In this document: piece after piece, positions 39,566-49,238 of the stretch | How the letters are laid out: the number at the start of each line of letters is the position of its first letter | Position numbering within the stretch: position 1 is the stretch's first letter | NCBI RefSeq assembly: GCF_002409645.1 | Contig: NZ_DHNR01000033.1 | Coordinates: forward strand, 117,962 to 181,961 | From: Acetobacter sp. UBA5411 | GTDB lineage: Bacteria > Pseudomonadota > Alphaproteobacteria > Acetobacterales > Acetobacteraceae | Reading direction: 5' to 3' | DNA: 64,000 nucleotides | Made by a program: the position numbers and the translations under genes | Notes under the pieces: generated by a model | Seen by the model: only the letters and a program-made list of their open reading frames with translations | Database searches by the model: none | Told to the model about the DNA's origin: nothing

Positions 39566-41089
39566 ATGTCGCAACTATCAGACAGGAAATTTTCTTTCGC
39601 CCTGCATCGCTCGGGCGGTCGACCGGTGGTGGATGCGCGCACCGTAAAGTGGAGCTGGTATGCGGCGGGTCTGACCGCCTCGCTCCAGGCATTGTTCATC
39701 GTGCGGGCGCTTCTGCGACCTCACCGTCAGCCTGCTTCCCGTGTGGCCTGGGTCGCCATCATTGGCGCTCTGCCGATCGGCGGCATACTGGCCTATCTTT
39801 TCCTTGGTGAAACCAAGCTGACACCCCAGCGCGTGCTGCGTATCCGCGACGCAATGAAACGTCTGCCCGTGCCGGGAAAGACAGCCGAAGCCCTGATCGA
39901 TGCTGAAAAGGAATTCGGTCTGCCGCCGCGTCTCGCGCCCCTGTTCAAGGTGGGGCAGTCGATCAGCGGCTACCCTCCGATGGGCGGCAATACGGCGCAT
40001 CTGATGAAGGATTCCAATACCGCCATCGACGCCATGGTCGCCGACATCGATGCCGCCAAAGAGCATGTGCATGTGTGCTTCTACATCTGGTTGGCGGATG
40101 GCAACGGCATGAAGGTGGCCGATGCTGTAATGCGGGCGGCCAGACGTGGCGTGGTCTGTCGCGTGATGGCGGATGACCTCGGCTCGCGGCGGCTGATTCA
40201 CAGCGGCCACTGGGCGGACATGGAGCAGGCGGGTGTCTTCCTTGTGCGGGCTCTGCCGCTGGGAAGCGTGCTGCTGCGTCCCTTCCGGGGACGGTTCGAC
40301 ATGCGCAACCATCGTAAAATTGTAGTGATTGACAATCGCGTGACCTATTGCGGCAGTCAGAACTGCGCCGACCCGGAATTTCGGGTCAAGGCCCGGTTTG
40401 CGCCTTGGGTAGACCTGCTGGCGCGCTTTGAAGGCCCAGTGGTGTTGCAGAACCAGCATCTGTTCGCCACGGACTGGATGGCGCACACCAATGAGGATCT
40501 GACCCCGCTTCTGGCCTCTGCCAAAGTGCAGGAAGGCGACGGGTTTGTGGCTCAGGTCATCGGCACAAGTGCCGCCGTGCGATATGCGGCGATGCCGGAA
40601 ACCTTTGTGTCGATCATGAATTCGGCTGCCGAGGAACTGACGGTCACAACCCCGTATTATGTGCCGGACGAGCCGATTCAGGCGGCGCTCTGTGCGGCGG
40701 CGCGACGCGGTGTGAAGACCACCCTTACCATGCCGAAAAAGAACGATTCATGGATCGTCGCCGGGGCGAGCCGCAGCTACTACCGCGACCTTCTGGAGGC
40801 CGGTGTGAAGATCTATGAATATCCGCATGGTCTGCTGCACACCAAGGCGATGACTGTGGACGGGCGCATGACGCTGATTGGCTCAGCCAATCTGGACCGT
40901 CGCAGCTTCGATCTGAACTTCGAGAACAACATCCAGCTTGTTGATGATGCCTTCACGCAGGCCGTTCGTGAGCGCCAACAGGCCTATATTGACGCCTCGA
41001 ACGAGGTGTCACTTGAAGAAGTAGTGAAGTGGCCCAAGACACGCGTGCTGTGGAACAATACACTGGCAATGATCGGTCCCATTCTTTGA
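39566..41089 (+). CDS. cls: Cardiolipin synthase (phospholipase D family)
   Basis: This membrane enzyme makes cardiolipin by phosphatidyl transfer. The 507-residue product has two N-terminal transmembrane segments (WYAAGLTASLQALFIVRALL and VAWVAIIGALPIGGILAYLF) and two phospholipase D motifs of the HxKx4D type, HRKIVVID and HTKAMTVD, each followed by GSxN. The start is ATG 39566; an in-frame GTG lies 30 bases upstream. It is divergent from trpB. Confidence 0.93.
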   Translation: MSQLSDRKFSFALHRSGGRPVVDARTVKWSWYAAGLTASLQALFIVRALLRPHRQPASRVAWVAIIGALPIGGILAYLFLGETKLTPQRVLRIRDAMKRLPVPGKTAEALIDAEKEFGLPPRLAPLFKVGQSISGYPPMGGNTAHLMKDSNTAIDAMVADIDAAKEHVHVCFYIWLADGNGMKVADAVMRAARRGVVCRVMADDLGSRRLIHSGHWADMEQAGVFLVRALPLGSVLLRPFRGRFDMRNHRKIVVIDNRVTYCGSQNCADPEFRVKARFAPWVDLLARFEGPVVLQNQHLFATDWMAHTNEDLTPLLASAKVQEGDGFVAQVIGTSAAVRYAAMPETFVSIMNSAAEELTVTTPYYVPDEPIQAALCAAARRGVKTTLTMPKKNDSWIVAGASRSYYRDLLEAGVKIYEYPHGLLHTKAMTVDGRMTLIGSANLDRRSFDLNFENNIQLVDDAFTQAVRERQQAYIDASNEVSLEEVVKWPKTRVLWNNTLAMIGPIL

Positions 41090-41202
41090 TGGACGCAAGT
41101 TAAGAAAAGCAACTCTTGAAAAACTGGGATTGCGGGCCAATATTTCAGAGAGAGCTGTGACTGCAAGAGTCACGGTCATGAATTTTCAGGAGTGCTGCTG
41201 TT

Positions 41203-41454
41203 ATGAGCGCAACCGATGTCCTGCGGAAACTCGCACCCGAAGACCTTGAAGAAATTGTGAAGGGTCTCGACAAGTCTCTGCACAAGCACAAGGACGAGCT
41301 GCACAAGCAGATTTCAGAACATCTCGCCGACATCAAAAGCGAGACAAAACTGCACGAGAAGACCATCCCGACGGGCTGCAAGGTCTTCGGTTTTCTGATT
41401 CTCGTGGCGGCCTCTGCGATCAGCTATGTGCTGGGTCGCAAGGCGGCTGAATGA
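41203..41454 (+). CDS. Small tail-anchored protein of unknown function
   Basis: The 83-residue protein has a charged, coiled-coil-like N-terminal region (EEIVKGLDKSLHKHKDELHKQ) and one C-terminal transmembrane segment (VFGFLILVAASAISYVLGR). AGGAG lies well placed upstream of ATG 41203. A GTGACT/AGTCAC hairpin sits at 41157-41173 in its leader. It is followed 16 bases later by the DUF1269 gene, so the two probably form a small envelope-stress-type operon; that role is a guess. Confidence 0.7.
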   Translation: MSATDVLRKLAPEDLEEIVKGLDKSLHKHKDELHKQISEHLADIKSETKLHEKTIPTGCKVFGFLILVAASAISYVLGRKAAE

Positions 41455-41470
41455 TTCGGAAGGCATTATC

Positions 41471-41995
41471 ATGAGTACGCTTGTTGTTGTTGGTTTCGAC
41501 AGTCTGGACGGAGCGCAGAATGCGCTGACAGAATGCCGTGAACTTGAAAAAGAATATCTTCTGGATCTTGAAGACGCGGTTGTTGTGCGGCGCACAGCAG
41601 ACGGCAAGACGCATCTGGACCAGAGCTACAATCTCGAAAAGATTGGCGCTTCCTGGGGCTTTCTGTCGGGCGGTTTCTGGGGAGCGCTTGTCGGTCTCCT
41701 GTTCCTGAACCCGCTGGCCGGTCTGCTCGTTGGCAGTGTTGCCGGTGCGGGCATCGGCGCGCTGGACGGAAAGAACAGCGACTTTGGAATCAATGATGAT
41801 TTCATGAAAAACCTCGGCGCCACCCTGACACCGGGCACGTCGGCCCTGTTCATCCTGATCCGCAAGGCTGAGCCGGAAAAAGTGATTGCGCATCTTTCAG
41901 AACTGAAAGGCCATGCCAAGATCATCCAGACGTCCCTGTCTCCGGAAGTCGAAGGCAAGCTGCGTCAGGCACTCGGACAGACTGCCTCCGCCTGA
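41471..41995 (+). CDS. DUF1269 family membrane protein
   Basis: The 174-residue protein begins with a ferredoxin-like strand (STLVVVGFDSLDGAQNAL), then a Gly-rich membrane hairpin (GFLSGGFWGALVGLLFLNPLAGLLVGSVAGAGIGAL) and a C-terminal alpha/beta part (ALFILIRKAEPEKVIAHL), the known DUF1269 layout. Function is unknown in the family. The start is ATG 41471 with GGAAGG upstream; an earlier frame to 41426 overlaps the previous gene. Confidence 0.85.
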   Translation: MSTLVVVGFDSLDGAQNALTECRELEKEYLLDLEDAVVVRRTADGKTHLDQSYNLEKIGASWGFLSGGFWGALVGLLFLNPLAGLLVGSVAGAGIGALDGKNSDFGINDDFMKNLGATLTPGTSALFILIRKAEPEKVIAHLSELKGHAKIIQTSLSPEVEGKLRQALGQTASA

Positions 41996-42047
41996 GTTTT
42001 GCGGTGCTGTCCGTTACTGGACAGTCCAGCGCAAGTCAGGTCACAAT

Positions 42048-42081
42048 AAAAAGCCCTGCCACACTGTGTGCGGGGCTTTTT
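42048..42081 (+). terminator. Rho-independent terminator after the DUF1269 gene
   Basis: The arms AAAAAGCCCTGC and GCGGGGCTTTTT form a strong A/T-ended stem with a short loop, closing with a T run. It separates the DUF1269 gene from the small Pmp3-like gene. Confidence 0.9.
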
Positions 42082-42098
42082 ATTATCCGGAGTGATCC

Positions 42099-42287
42099 AT
42101 GCGCCTGTTGATTGCCTTCTTTCTGCCTTGGCTGACATTTTTCACGATCGGGCGTCCGATTTCCGGGATGTTGTGTCTGTTTTTACAGATTACCGTGCTT
42201 GGCTGGATCCCTGCCGCAATATGGGCGGTCTACGCCTTGAGCCAGTACAGCACAGATCAGAAACTGAAACGGGCAGGACTGAGCTAA
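42099..42287 (+). CDS. Pmp3/YqaE (UPF0057) family small membrane protein
   Basis: The 62-residue protein has two transmembrane helices (LLIAFFLPWLTFFTIG and CLFLQITVLGWIPAAIWAVYAL), the second carrying the family GWIP-AIWA pattern. Pmp3 family members are salt- or membrane-stress related in other organisms. GGAG lies seven bases ahead of the ATG. The terminator just upstream implies its own promoter or read-through. Confidence 0.8.
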   Translation: MRLLIAFFLPWLTFFTIGRPISGMLCLFLQITVLGWIPAAIWAVYALSQYSTDQKLKRAGLS

Positions 42288-42560
42288 GTGGTATTATGCA
42301 CTTTTCGGTATAAGTGATGCACAACAGGTGGATGATTACTGTGCAGAAACAGTCTCCGCCTGATGTCAGCGACGAAAAATAATCTCTGGCCCACCCATGC
42401 ACCGTTCTACCGAAGATGACACGGCGCAGTCCAAGCGTAACTTTCGTATATGATCCATTGCCGCATTGCGTAATGGATCAGAAAAGCGCCCTACGCTCGC
42501 AATTAAGCGTCCCTGAAACGCTGTTAGTAGAGCTCCGAAAATCAAGCCGCCGATGCTTGG

Positions 42561-43151
42561 TCAGTGCCGAAAGATCGCAACAATCTGCGCCGTGATTTCC
42601 TTTCGGCTGAGCCTGCCTTCCCGATACCAGCTTTCCGCCGTGTTCAGGATCTTGAGCAGGAAAATGCGGTAAACGCTGCGGTCAATCTCGTCCGGCAGAG
42701 GCAGATCATCGACAATGCGCCGAAAGATCATTTCATAGTCGTCGCGTTTACGCACAAGCGCATCACGCACGTCATCCGGCACGGCATGCAGATTGTTCAT
42801 GATAGGAAGCGTCACATGTTCCGGACTCAGCTGAAGATCCAGCATCTCACCACAGGCTGCTTCCAGTCGTTTCCACGGATCGGAAAACGGTTCCATGGCC
42901 TTCAGGACACGGTGGGCAGCCGCATCAATCGCCTTGTCGTGAATTTCAACGAACAGGGCTTCCTTGGAGGTGATGTGGTAATAGAGAGAACCCGGCAGCA
43001 TGCCGACACGATCCGCAATGTCGCGAATGGAGGTCCCCCGGTAGCCGCGCTCGGCAAAAAGCTGCGCCGCCACTTCGAGAATCTCGCCACGCCGGTCAGG
43101 CGACTGGACTTCGGGCTTCCTGTTCACTGTATTCAATCCGTTTTCCGCCAC
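42561..43151 (-). CDS. TetR-family transcriptional regulator
   Basis: The 196-residue protein has the TetR N-terminal helix-turn-helix (ILEVAAQLFAERGYRGTSIRDIADRVGMLPGSLYYHI, about residues 24-65) and a helical ligand domain. A target cannot be assigned; it is divergent from the large RgpF/HAD protein gene at 43251. The residues after the helix-turn-helix (SKEALFVEIHDKAIDAA) are typical of the fatty-acid-regulator-like subgroup, but this is only suggestive. Confidence 0.9.
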   Translation of the reverse strand: MAENGLNTVNRKPEVQSPDRRGEILEVAAQLFAERGYRGTSIRDIADRVGMLPGSLYYHITSKEALFVEIHDKAIDAAAHRVLKAMEPFSDPWKRLEAACGEMLDLQLSPEHVTLPIMNNLHAVPDDVRDALVRKRDDYEMIFRRIVDDLPLPDEIDRSVYRIFLLKILNTAESWYREGRLSRKEITAQIVAIFRH

Positions 43152-43250
43152 ATCGCAGACCTAACCGGAATTGATAGTAGGTCAGACTTCTGAATACAGG
43201 CAACAAGCGTACATATTGCCCCCTGCTGTCCACCGTGAGACAAATCCTGC

Positions 43251-46200
43251 ATGACCATGACCGCTCCAGACGACAGGATCAGCGCTCTCCACGGCCTCAT
43301 CTCCCAATCGGGTCTGTTTGACGCGGTCTGGTATGCGAGCCGCCTGCCTGCCTGTGAGCAGGATACGGATGATCTCATCCGGCATTTCCTGACCGAAGGC
43401 ACGCGAAGCCAGCTTGATCCCGGCCCCCTGTTCAACACAGCCCGTTACCTGAAACAGTGCTGGCATCTCAGGCCCGGCATGGACAACGCGCTGGTGCATT
43501 ATCTGACGCATGGCATTGAGGAAGGTCGGCTCGTTGAAGGCGTGCATGACCGACGGGTTCACAATGACCAACAAACGACGGTTCCTACGCGCCTGACTGC
43601 CTTCCCGGCTCCCCTCCCCAAGATTGCTGTTGTCGTCCACGTCTTTTACCCGGACGTTCTGGAACACAATATTCTGCCCCGCCTGAAGCATTTTGGTTGT
43701 GCGTATTCCCTGCTGATCACCACCGACAACGAGGAAAAAGCCACCCACATCGAACAGCTGATCGCGGATAACCTGCCTGATGCGCAGAGTTTTATCCGCG
43801 TCACCCCAAACCGAGGACGCAACTTCGGCCCGGTCCTGTCCTGCTGGCGGAATGCGCTTCTCGAACACGACCTGTTCCTGCATCTCCACACCAAGAAATC
43901 GCTCTACACCGGCTCAGACCAGCAGGAATGGCGGGATACACTGCTGGACACGCTTCTTCCGACGCAGCAGGGCGTCGCCGGGATCGTGCGACGCTTTATG
44001 GAGGACGCAGCGCTCGGCGTGCTTCAGTCCGCCCCCGGTCCGACTGTGCCTTGGTGGGCCTGGACCTGGCTGACCAACAAGGCCGCCGCACGTCCCCTCC
44101 TGAAACGACTGAACGTCACACCACCCGACGGCTATTTCGATTATCCGGCTGGCGGCATGTTCTGGGCACGTTCCAGCGCTCTGGCACCCCTGCTGGAACT
44201 TCCCTGGTCACCGGACGACTTCCCGGAAGAAAGCGGCCAGACGGACGGCACAACGGCCCATGTCATCGAACGCTGCATCGGTCTCGTCGCCCGCTCCACA
44301 GGTCACCGCCTCGATGAATATGACCGGAGCGCCGGTCTTATCCGTGTCGGCTACGGGCGTCGCAACCTTGATCTATATGAACGTCAGACCCCGAAAGACC
44401 TCGTCGCCGCCATCCACACGGCGACGACAGTGTCCTTCGATCTGTTCGACACCCTGCTCACCCGGATCGCCCTCACCCCGGACACGATCCATCACGCTGT
44501 CGCGGATCGCCTCGTCCGCACATTTCCGCAACTCACCCCTTCCGGCGCGAATTTCCTGTCTCTGCGGAAGCAGGCCGAACACGCTGCCCGCGAAGCCCTG
44601 TTCGGCACAGATGACGTGACGCTGAACGACATCTACACGGTGCTTGCCACCCTGACAGGCTGGCCGGACGAAGCACTGGCTCTGGCGCGCTCCGAGGAAG
44701 TGAGGATCGACCAGAACGTGCTGCGTCCTCGTCCGGCCGTGATGGACGCACTCAGACTGGCGCGTGCGGAAGGCAAGCGGACGCTGCTTGTCAGTGACAC
44801 CTACCTGACCCGGACCGAGCTTGATCCCGTTCTGGAACGAACCGGCATCCTGCCTCTGATCGACGAGATTTATCTGTCGTCCGAACGCCTCGCCCGTAAG
44901 GATCGCGGGGATATGTGGGATCTGCTGCGCGCAACGGAGCAGACCGACACGCTCCTGCATATTGGCGATAACGAACAAGCCGATATCCAGCGCACGGCGG
45001 ACCTGCGGATACGCCACCACCATGTGCTGTCCGGCCTCAACATGTTGCGCCTGTCACCGCTGGCTCCGCACGTATTCGACTGTCTTTCCAGTCCGCCGGG
45101 CACATCACCTCGCCATGCGGAACAACGACGTCTCGCAGGCGATATCCTGCTTGGTCCACTGGTCTCCAACCTCTTTGCGTCGCCATTTCTCGATCCGGGA
45201 ACACCAGGCAGTCATGTGGCCAGCCTGACCACGCCCATCACCCTGACTGGACCCGAAACCGTGGGACGCGTTCTGCTTGGCCCCCTGCTGACGACGTTTC
45301 TCGCCCGTCTGGCGTTACACCCGGCCCTCGCTGGGCTGGAGCATCTGCATTTCCTGTCGCGCGAGGGGCACTTTCTGTGCCGCCTTTATACGCACCTGCG
45401 TGCGCACTGGCTGCCGCATCTGCCGGAAGCATCCGTGTTCCCGGTCTCGCGCCGTGTCGCCATCTCTGCGGCTCAGGCCGTGCGCTTCGATCCTGAAATC
45501 CTGTTCCATTCGGGCGACGGTTACCGCGGCAGCATGGCGGACCTGCTCGCCGCACGGCTGGGCGTGATCGTCCCGGATGATGATTCCCTGCACGACTTGA
45601 TTGTGTCGCTCCCAGAAGACCGGGCGACCACCCGCAACCTGACGCGGCTGCTACAGGACACCATCCTTCAACAGGCGCACACCAGTCGGAATGAACTGCT
45701 GGCATGGGCGGCGTCACAGGGGATTGAGGCGGGGGCCGAGATCCGGCGAGGTGTGGTCGATGTCGGATATGGCGGCACGATCCAGCGCCATCTTCAGACT
45801 GCGCTGAATGTGCCGTTCACAGGCTTTTACATGGCCGCCGAACCCGGCATGCGGCGCGTGGAGAAAACTGGCGGCCTCGTTTTCGGTCTGCTCGCCAATG
45901 GCGAACGGGCTGGGGCCTTCCGACAAGATGCCTCGATCTTTCTTGAGTCGATTCTCACTGCACCGCACGGACAGGTGACTGGTTACGACACCTCTGTTTC
46001 GCCTCCTCAACCGCGCTTTGCGGCAGCGGGCCTCAGTCAGCAGAATTTCATGGTGCTCACCCGTATCATCAATGGAGCGGAAGAGTATCTGAGCGATCTG
46101 CTGGAGAGTTATGGCCCCAGCGTGCTGCACGCCCTTCAGCATGGAACGGTTGCTGCCCTCGCTCCCCTCTCGGCGCTCCGGAGCGGTGCAATCCGGCTGT

Positions 46201-46313
46201 CACCCGCCATTTCCGATGTTCTTTTCACCGAGGATGCCTTCTGTGGGAGAGGAGAAATCAGGGCGATGGATGAGTGTTTGCCGGACCGCGCTGAAAAAAT
46301 TTCAGAAAAATGA
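43251..46313 (+). CDS. Large multidomain protein with RgpF-like and HAD-like domains
   Basis: The 1020-residue protein combines an RgpF/rhamnan-synthesis-F-like region (about residues 120-380; IAVVVHVFYPDVLEHNILPRL, then NRGRNFGPVL and LHLHTKKS) with a HAD-type region (about 390-600; SFDLFDTLLTR, the LVSDTYL segment and HIGDNEQADIQ) and a C-terminal domain with VDVGYGGTIQRHL near 835. Similar proteins occur in surface polysaccharide loci, suggesting a role in glycan assembly at the cytoplasmic side. No membrane segment or signal is evident. No other polysaccharide genes are adjacent; a tRNA-Arg follows 50 bases later. Confidence 0.78.
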   Translation: MTMTAPDDRISALHGLISQSGLFDAVWYASRLPACEQDTDDLIRHFLTEGTRSQLDPGPLFNTARYLKQCWHLRPGMDNALVHYLTHGIEEGRLVEGVHDRRVHNDQQTTVPTRLTAFPAPLPKIAVVVHVFYPDVLEHNILPRLKHFGCAYSLLITTDNEEKATHIEQLIADNLPDAQSFIRVTPNRGRNFGPVLSCWRNALLEHDLFLHLHTKKSLYTGSDQQEWRDTLLDTLLPTQQGVAGIVRRFMEDAALGVLQSAPGPTVPWWAWTWLTNKAAARPLLKRLNVTPPDGYFDYPAGGMFWARSSALAPLLELPWSPDDFPEESGQTDGTTAHVIERCIGLVARSTGHRLDEYDRSAGLIRVGYGRRNLDLYERQTPKDLVAAIHTATTVSFDLFDTLLTRIALTPDTIHHAVADRLVRTFPQLTPSGANFLSLRKQAEHAAREALFGTDDVTLNDIYTVLATLTGWPDEALALARSEEVRIDQNVLRPRPAVMDALRLARAEGKRTLLVSDTYLTRTELDPVLERTGILPLIDEIYLSSERLARKDRGDMWDLLRATEQTDTLLHIGDNEQADIQRTADLRIRHHHVLSGLNMLRLSPLAPHVFDCLSSPPGTSPRHAEQRRLAGDILLGPLVSNLFASPFLDPGTPGSHVASLTTPITLTGPETVGRVLLGPLLTTFLARLALHPALAGLEHLHFLSREGHFLCRLYTHLRAHWLPHLPEASVFPVSRRVAISAAQAVRFDPEILFHSGDGYRGSMADLLAARLGVIVPDDDSLHDLIVSLPEDRATTRNLTRLLQDTILQQAHTSRNELLAWAASQGIEAGAEIRRGVVDVGYGGTIQRHLQTALNVPFTGFYMAAEPGMRRVEKTGGLVFGLLANGERAGAFRQDASIFLESILTAPHGQVTGYDTSVSPPQPRFAAAGLSQQNFMVLTRIINGAEEYLSDLLESYGPSVLHALQHGTVAALAPLSALRSGAIRLSPAISDVLFTEDAFCGRGEIRAMDECLPDRAEKISEK

Positions 46314-46364
46314 AATGAAGGGGATTGCGCGGTGGCTTTTTCCTTTCTATAAGGCCGCCACGAC

Positions 46365-46441
46365 GCACCCGTAGCTCAATTGGATAGAGCACCAGACTAC
46401 GAATCTGGGGGTTAGAGGTTCGAGTCCTTTCGGGTGCGCCA
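46365..46441 (+). tRNA. tRNA-Arg (anticodon ACG), CCA encoded
   Basis: The acceptor GCACCCG pairs with CGGGTGC; the anticodon stem-loop reads CCAGACTACGAATCTGG with anticodon ACG, which will be read as ICG; the T loop is GGTTCGAGTCC; the 3' end is GCCA with encoded CCA. Confidence 0.97.
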
Positions 46442-46841
46442 TTCTTCCTGAAATTTATGAAATTCAGCAGAACACGCAAGCAAGCGTGAATAGCTCTCTG
46501 TCTTTTTCAGGATTTCCGCTCTCTGCTGTCGGGCTCTCATTCTCCGATTACTGTTTCACAACCCGTGAAATGAGCATGATGGTCGCGTTACCGCGATAGT
46601 GTGGTTTCGATGTGGCCGTGATGCAGTCAGACCGGACATTGCGGTCCGGCCTAACGCGCCTGTAGCGTGCTATGAACCTAGGTTAGTGTTATTGGCCGTG
46701 GCTGTGCGGTGTCTTACCAGAAGAGCTTGTCCGCTGAGGTAAACCGTAATGTTCTGCTCGGGGCATCTCTGAATTACATTCCCTAAAATAAAGGCCTCTC
46801 AAAAACCCTTTTGGCTTCGCAGGATGTTTCACGAACAGACT
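46442..46841. other. Intergenic region after tRNA-Arg, no gene seen
   Basis: This 400-base stretch lacks a convincing gene. It contains one perfect hairpin (CCGGAC at 46632-46637 with GTCCGG at 46644-46649). No repeat of the tRNA end, integrase fragment or T-rich terminator was recognised. Confidence 0.5.
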
Positions 46842-48104
46842 TCAACTTGTCCTGATTGTGTCCCTGACAGCAAAAACCGAAAAAAGCCCTGCACCCACCA
46901 ACGCTACGGCGCACATATACCAGGCAATATCGAACTGTCCCGTCAGTGAGACAATATATCCCGTCACAATTGGTGCCAGAAGGCCCAAAGAGTTACTGCA
47001 CGTGAGGGTGACGCCGGTAACGGTGCCAATTCTGTGGCCATCCTCTACCAGATCGGTCAGCAGCGCCGTGTTGGCCCCATTTGCCGCAATAAGACATGCC
47101 ATCGCGACAGACATCACCAGAAGAATGGGCTGCATCGTATGGAACCACGGCAACATTCCGATGGAAGAGGCTCCCATCAGGCAAATGAAGACAATGAAAC
47201 GTCGTCTTTCCGGAGCGGCATCTTTACGGAAAACAATCGCCTCGAGAACTTTGCCTATCACCACGGCACCGGCTGCCGCTGCAAGATAACAGAGCGCCGT
47301 TCTTGTGCCTGTGCGCGTAATATCAATGTGCAGTTCATGAATGAGATAAAGCGGCATCCACGACATCATCAGAAAGTTGAGATAATTCTGTGTGCACTGA
47401 ACGGACAGGATTCCCAGAAAAGATTTGGATTTGAAAAGGTTTTTTATTTCCTGAAAAGAAATGACCGCACGCGGCGCCATTGCCTCTTTTTCCACTGGAT
47501 TGCGGTAGATCATCCACCATACCAGCGCCCAGACAAAGCCGATGCCGCCGAGAACAATGAACTCACAGCGCCAGCTGAAAAACGTTATGAGCCATGCTCC
47601 GGCGATTGTTCCTCCCGCAAGACCAAGCTGCATGCCGGTCAGGAGAACAGTCATGACAGAACCACGTTCTTTTGGGAGCGCCCAGTTTCTGACGACCGTA
47701 GCGCCCACCCCGAATGTGGGAGCCTCCCCCACTCCCAGCAGGACACGAGTCAGCAGAAACTGTGAAATCGTTTGTACAAAGCCGCCAAGCAGCATCGCAA
47801 AAGACCAGACAGAGACAGCAAGGCTACCGATCAAACGTGCCCCGGCCTTGTCGAGGAGAATCGTTGAAGGCAGATTCAACAGGAAATACGACCAGAGAAA
47901 ACTGGAGGAGACCCATCCCATCTGCACTGGTGTCAGACTGAATTCTTTCCCAAGGTCCGGCATCGCAATTGAAAGCGCCGCCCTGTCTCCATAGCTGATG
48001 ACGTACATCAGAAAGACCAGGCCAAAAAAGACATAGCGTGATGCTATTTTTTTCTGAATCGTCACAACGTTTTCGGAACACGACACTGTCTGATTAAATG
48101 GCAT
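46842..48104 (-). CDS. MFS transporter, anion:cation symporter (ACS) family
   Basis: The 420-residue, 12-helix carrier has the ACS-family signature near helix 1 (MYVISYGDRAALSIAMPDLGKEF), the RxxxGxGEAPTFG block in helix 4, and a central charged loop. Relatives carry organic anions such as sugar acids, phthalate or pantothenate. Being the last of the minus-strand group with the DMT-type exporter and the pxpBCA genes, it may bring in their substrate. Start ATG 48104 has no strong Shine-Dalgarno. Confidence 0.88.
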   Translation of the reverse strand: MPFNQTVSCSENVVTIQKKIASRYVFFGLVFLMYVISYGDRAALSIAMPDLGKEFSLTPVQMGWVSSSFLWSYFLLNLPSTILLDKAGARLIGSLAVSVWSFAMLLGGFVQTISQFLLTRVLLGVGEAPTFGVGATVVRNWALPKERGSVMTVLLTGMQLGLAGGTIAGAWLITFFSWRCEFIVLGGIGFVWALVWWMIYRNPVEKEAMAPRAVISFQEIKNLFKSKSFLGILSVQCTQNYLNFLMMSWMPLYLIHELHIDITRTGTRTALCYLAAAAGAVVIGKVLEAIVFRKDAAPERRRFIVFICLMGASSIGMLPWFHTMQPILLVMSVAMACLIAANGANTALLTDLVEDGHRIGTVTGVTLTCSNSLGLLAPIVTGYIVSLTGQFDIAWYMCAVALVGAGLFSVFAVRDTIRTS

Positions 48105-48164
48105 GACGGTTCACCGAAGAGCAGAATGGAAGAAGAAGAAACAGAAGTCTGTCCATAAGCATGG

Positions 48165-49088
48165 TCACGACCGGGCTTCATCGACGGTTGTCAGAACATC
48201 TTCTGTTGCAACAGGCGCTTTTGAAGGCCGTTCACCGCGAAGCATCCACACACCGGACCCGATAATCAGCAGTCCACCAGCCAGCATGGCCAAGCCGGGA
48301 ATCTCCTGAAAACCGAACCATCCGATGAGTGCGGCCCAGAGCAGACCGGAATAGGCGAACGGACCAATCGCTGAGACCTGCGCGGAGGCAAAGGCTTCCG
48401 TCTGGAGAACCTGAGCGATTCCGGCAAAAGCCCCGACAGCAACAAGACAAAGCGCATCCGCCATATGCGGTGTGGTCCAGATGAACGGGAGCGGCGCTGC
48501 CGTCATGACCGTCATCAGGATGGCCTGCCACAGGGAGATGGTTGTGCTGGCTTCCGTGGCGGAAAGCTGTCGGATCTGCATGGTCGTCAGCGCGCCGACC
48601 GCCCCCTGCGCAAGTGCGACGAGGTAAGCCCATGTCGGCACAGCGGCCGCACTGCCGTGCAACAGCCCTTTCCCAAGAGCCACGACAACAACACCGGAAA
48701 AACCGATACAGACGGCGATCCAACGCTGAAGCGAGGGTCTTTCATGCAGAAGCGGAATGGAAAGAATGACCAGAAAAAGCGGCTGCGTGTAGGACAACAC
48801 CTGCTGTTCCGCCAGCGGCAGACGGGTGACACTGACCACCACCATAATCATGCTGATCAGGCCGATAACCGACCGCAACACGTGGCCTTTGAAATTTCTG
48901 GTCCGAAGAACGATGGTTGAGCGTGATGCGATGATAAGAACAAACGGCAGTGAAAAAAGATTTCGGAAAAAGATGATCTCGAGAGCCGGCAGGGTAGAGC
49001 CCGTCAGTTTCTGAAGCGCATTGAGCAGAGCCGTAAAGAAAGTCGCTGACACCAGAAGCATCGCGCCACGCTGAAGATCATGCTTCAT
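48165..49088 (-). CDS. EamA/DMT-family transporter
   Basis: The 307-residue protein has ten hydrophobic helices in two homologous halves (LPALEIIFFRNLFSLPFVL in helix 2; IPLLHERPSLQRWIAVCIGFSGVVVVALG in the first half; IGWFGFQEIPGLAMLAGGLLIIGSGVWML at the end), the drug/metabolite transporter layout. Start ATG 49088 follows AGGTGAGC; an in-frame GTG at 49094 is possible. Its substrate is unknown; its location beside pxpBCA suggests import or export of a related acid. Confidence 0.88.
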   Translation of the reverse strand: MKHDLQRGAMLLVSATFFTALLNALQKLTGSTLPALEIIFFRNLFSLPFVLIIASRSTIVLRTRNFKGHVLRSVIGLISMIMVVVSVTRLPLAEQQVLSYTQPLFLVILSIPLLHERPSLQRWIAVCIGFSGVVVVALGKGLLHGSAAAVPTWAYLVALAQGAVGALTTMQIRQLSATEASTTISLWQAILMTVMTAAPLPFIWTTPHMADALCLVAVGAFAGIAQVLQTEAFASAQVSAIGPFAYSGLLWAALIGWFGFQEIPGLAMLAGGLLIIGSGVWMLRGERPSKAPVATEDVLTTVDEARS

Positions 49089-49238
49089 GCTCACCTCATT
49101 TCAGAATACGGCACTGGCATCTCGCAACAGCCGGGGAAGAAAAATGTTCAGGCGCTATACTATTACGATTATGCAACTAAATGACGACAAGGAAACGATT
49201 TTTCTTCTGTCAGGCACTCTTTTTCCTCGATAGAGGCG

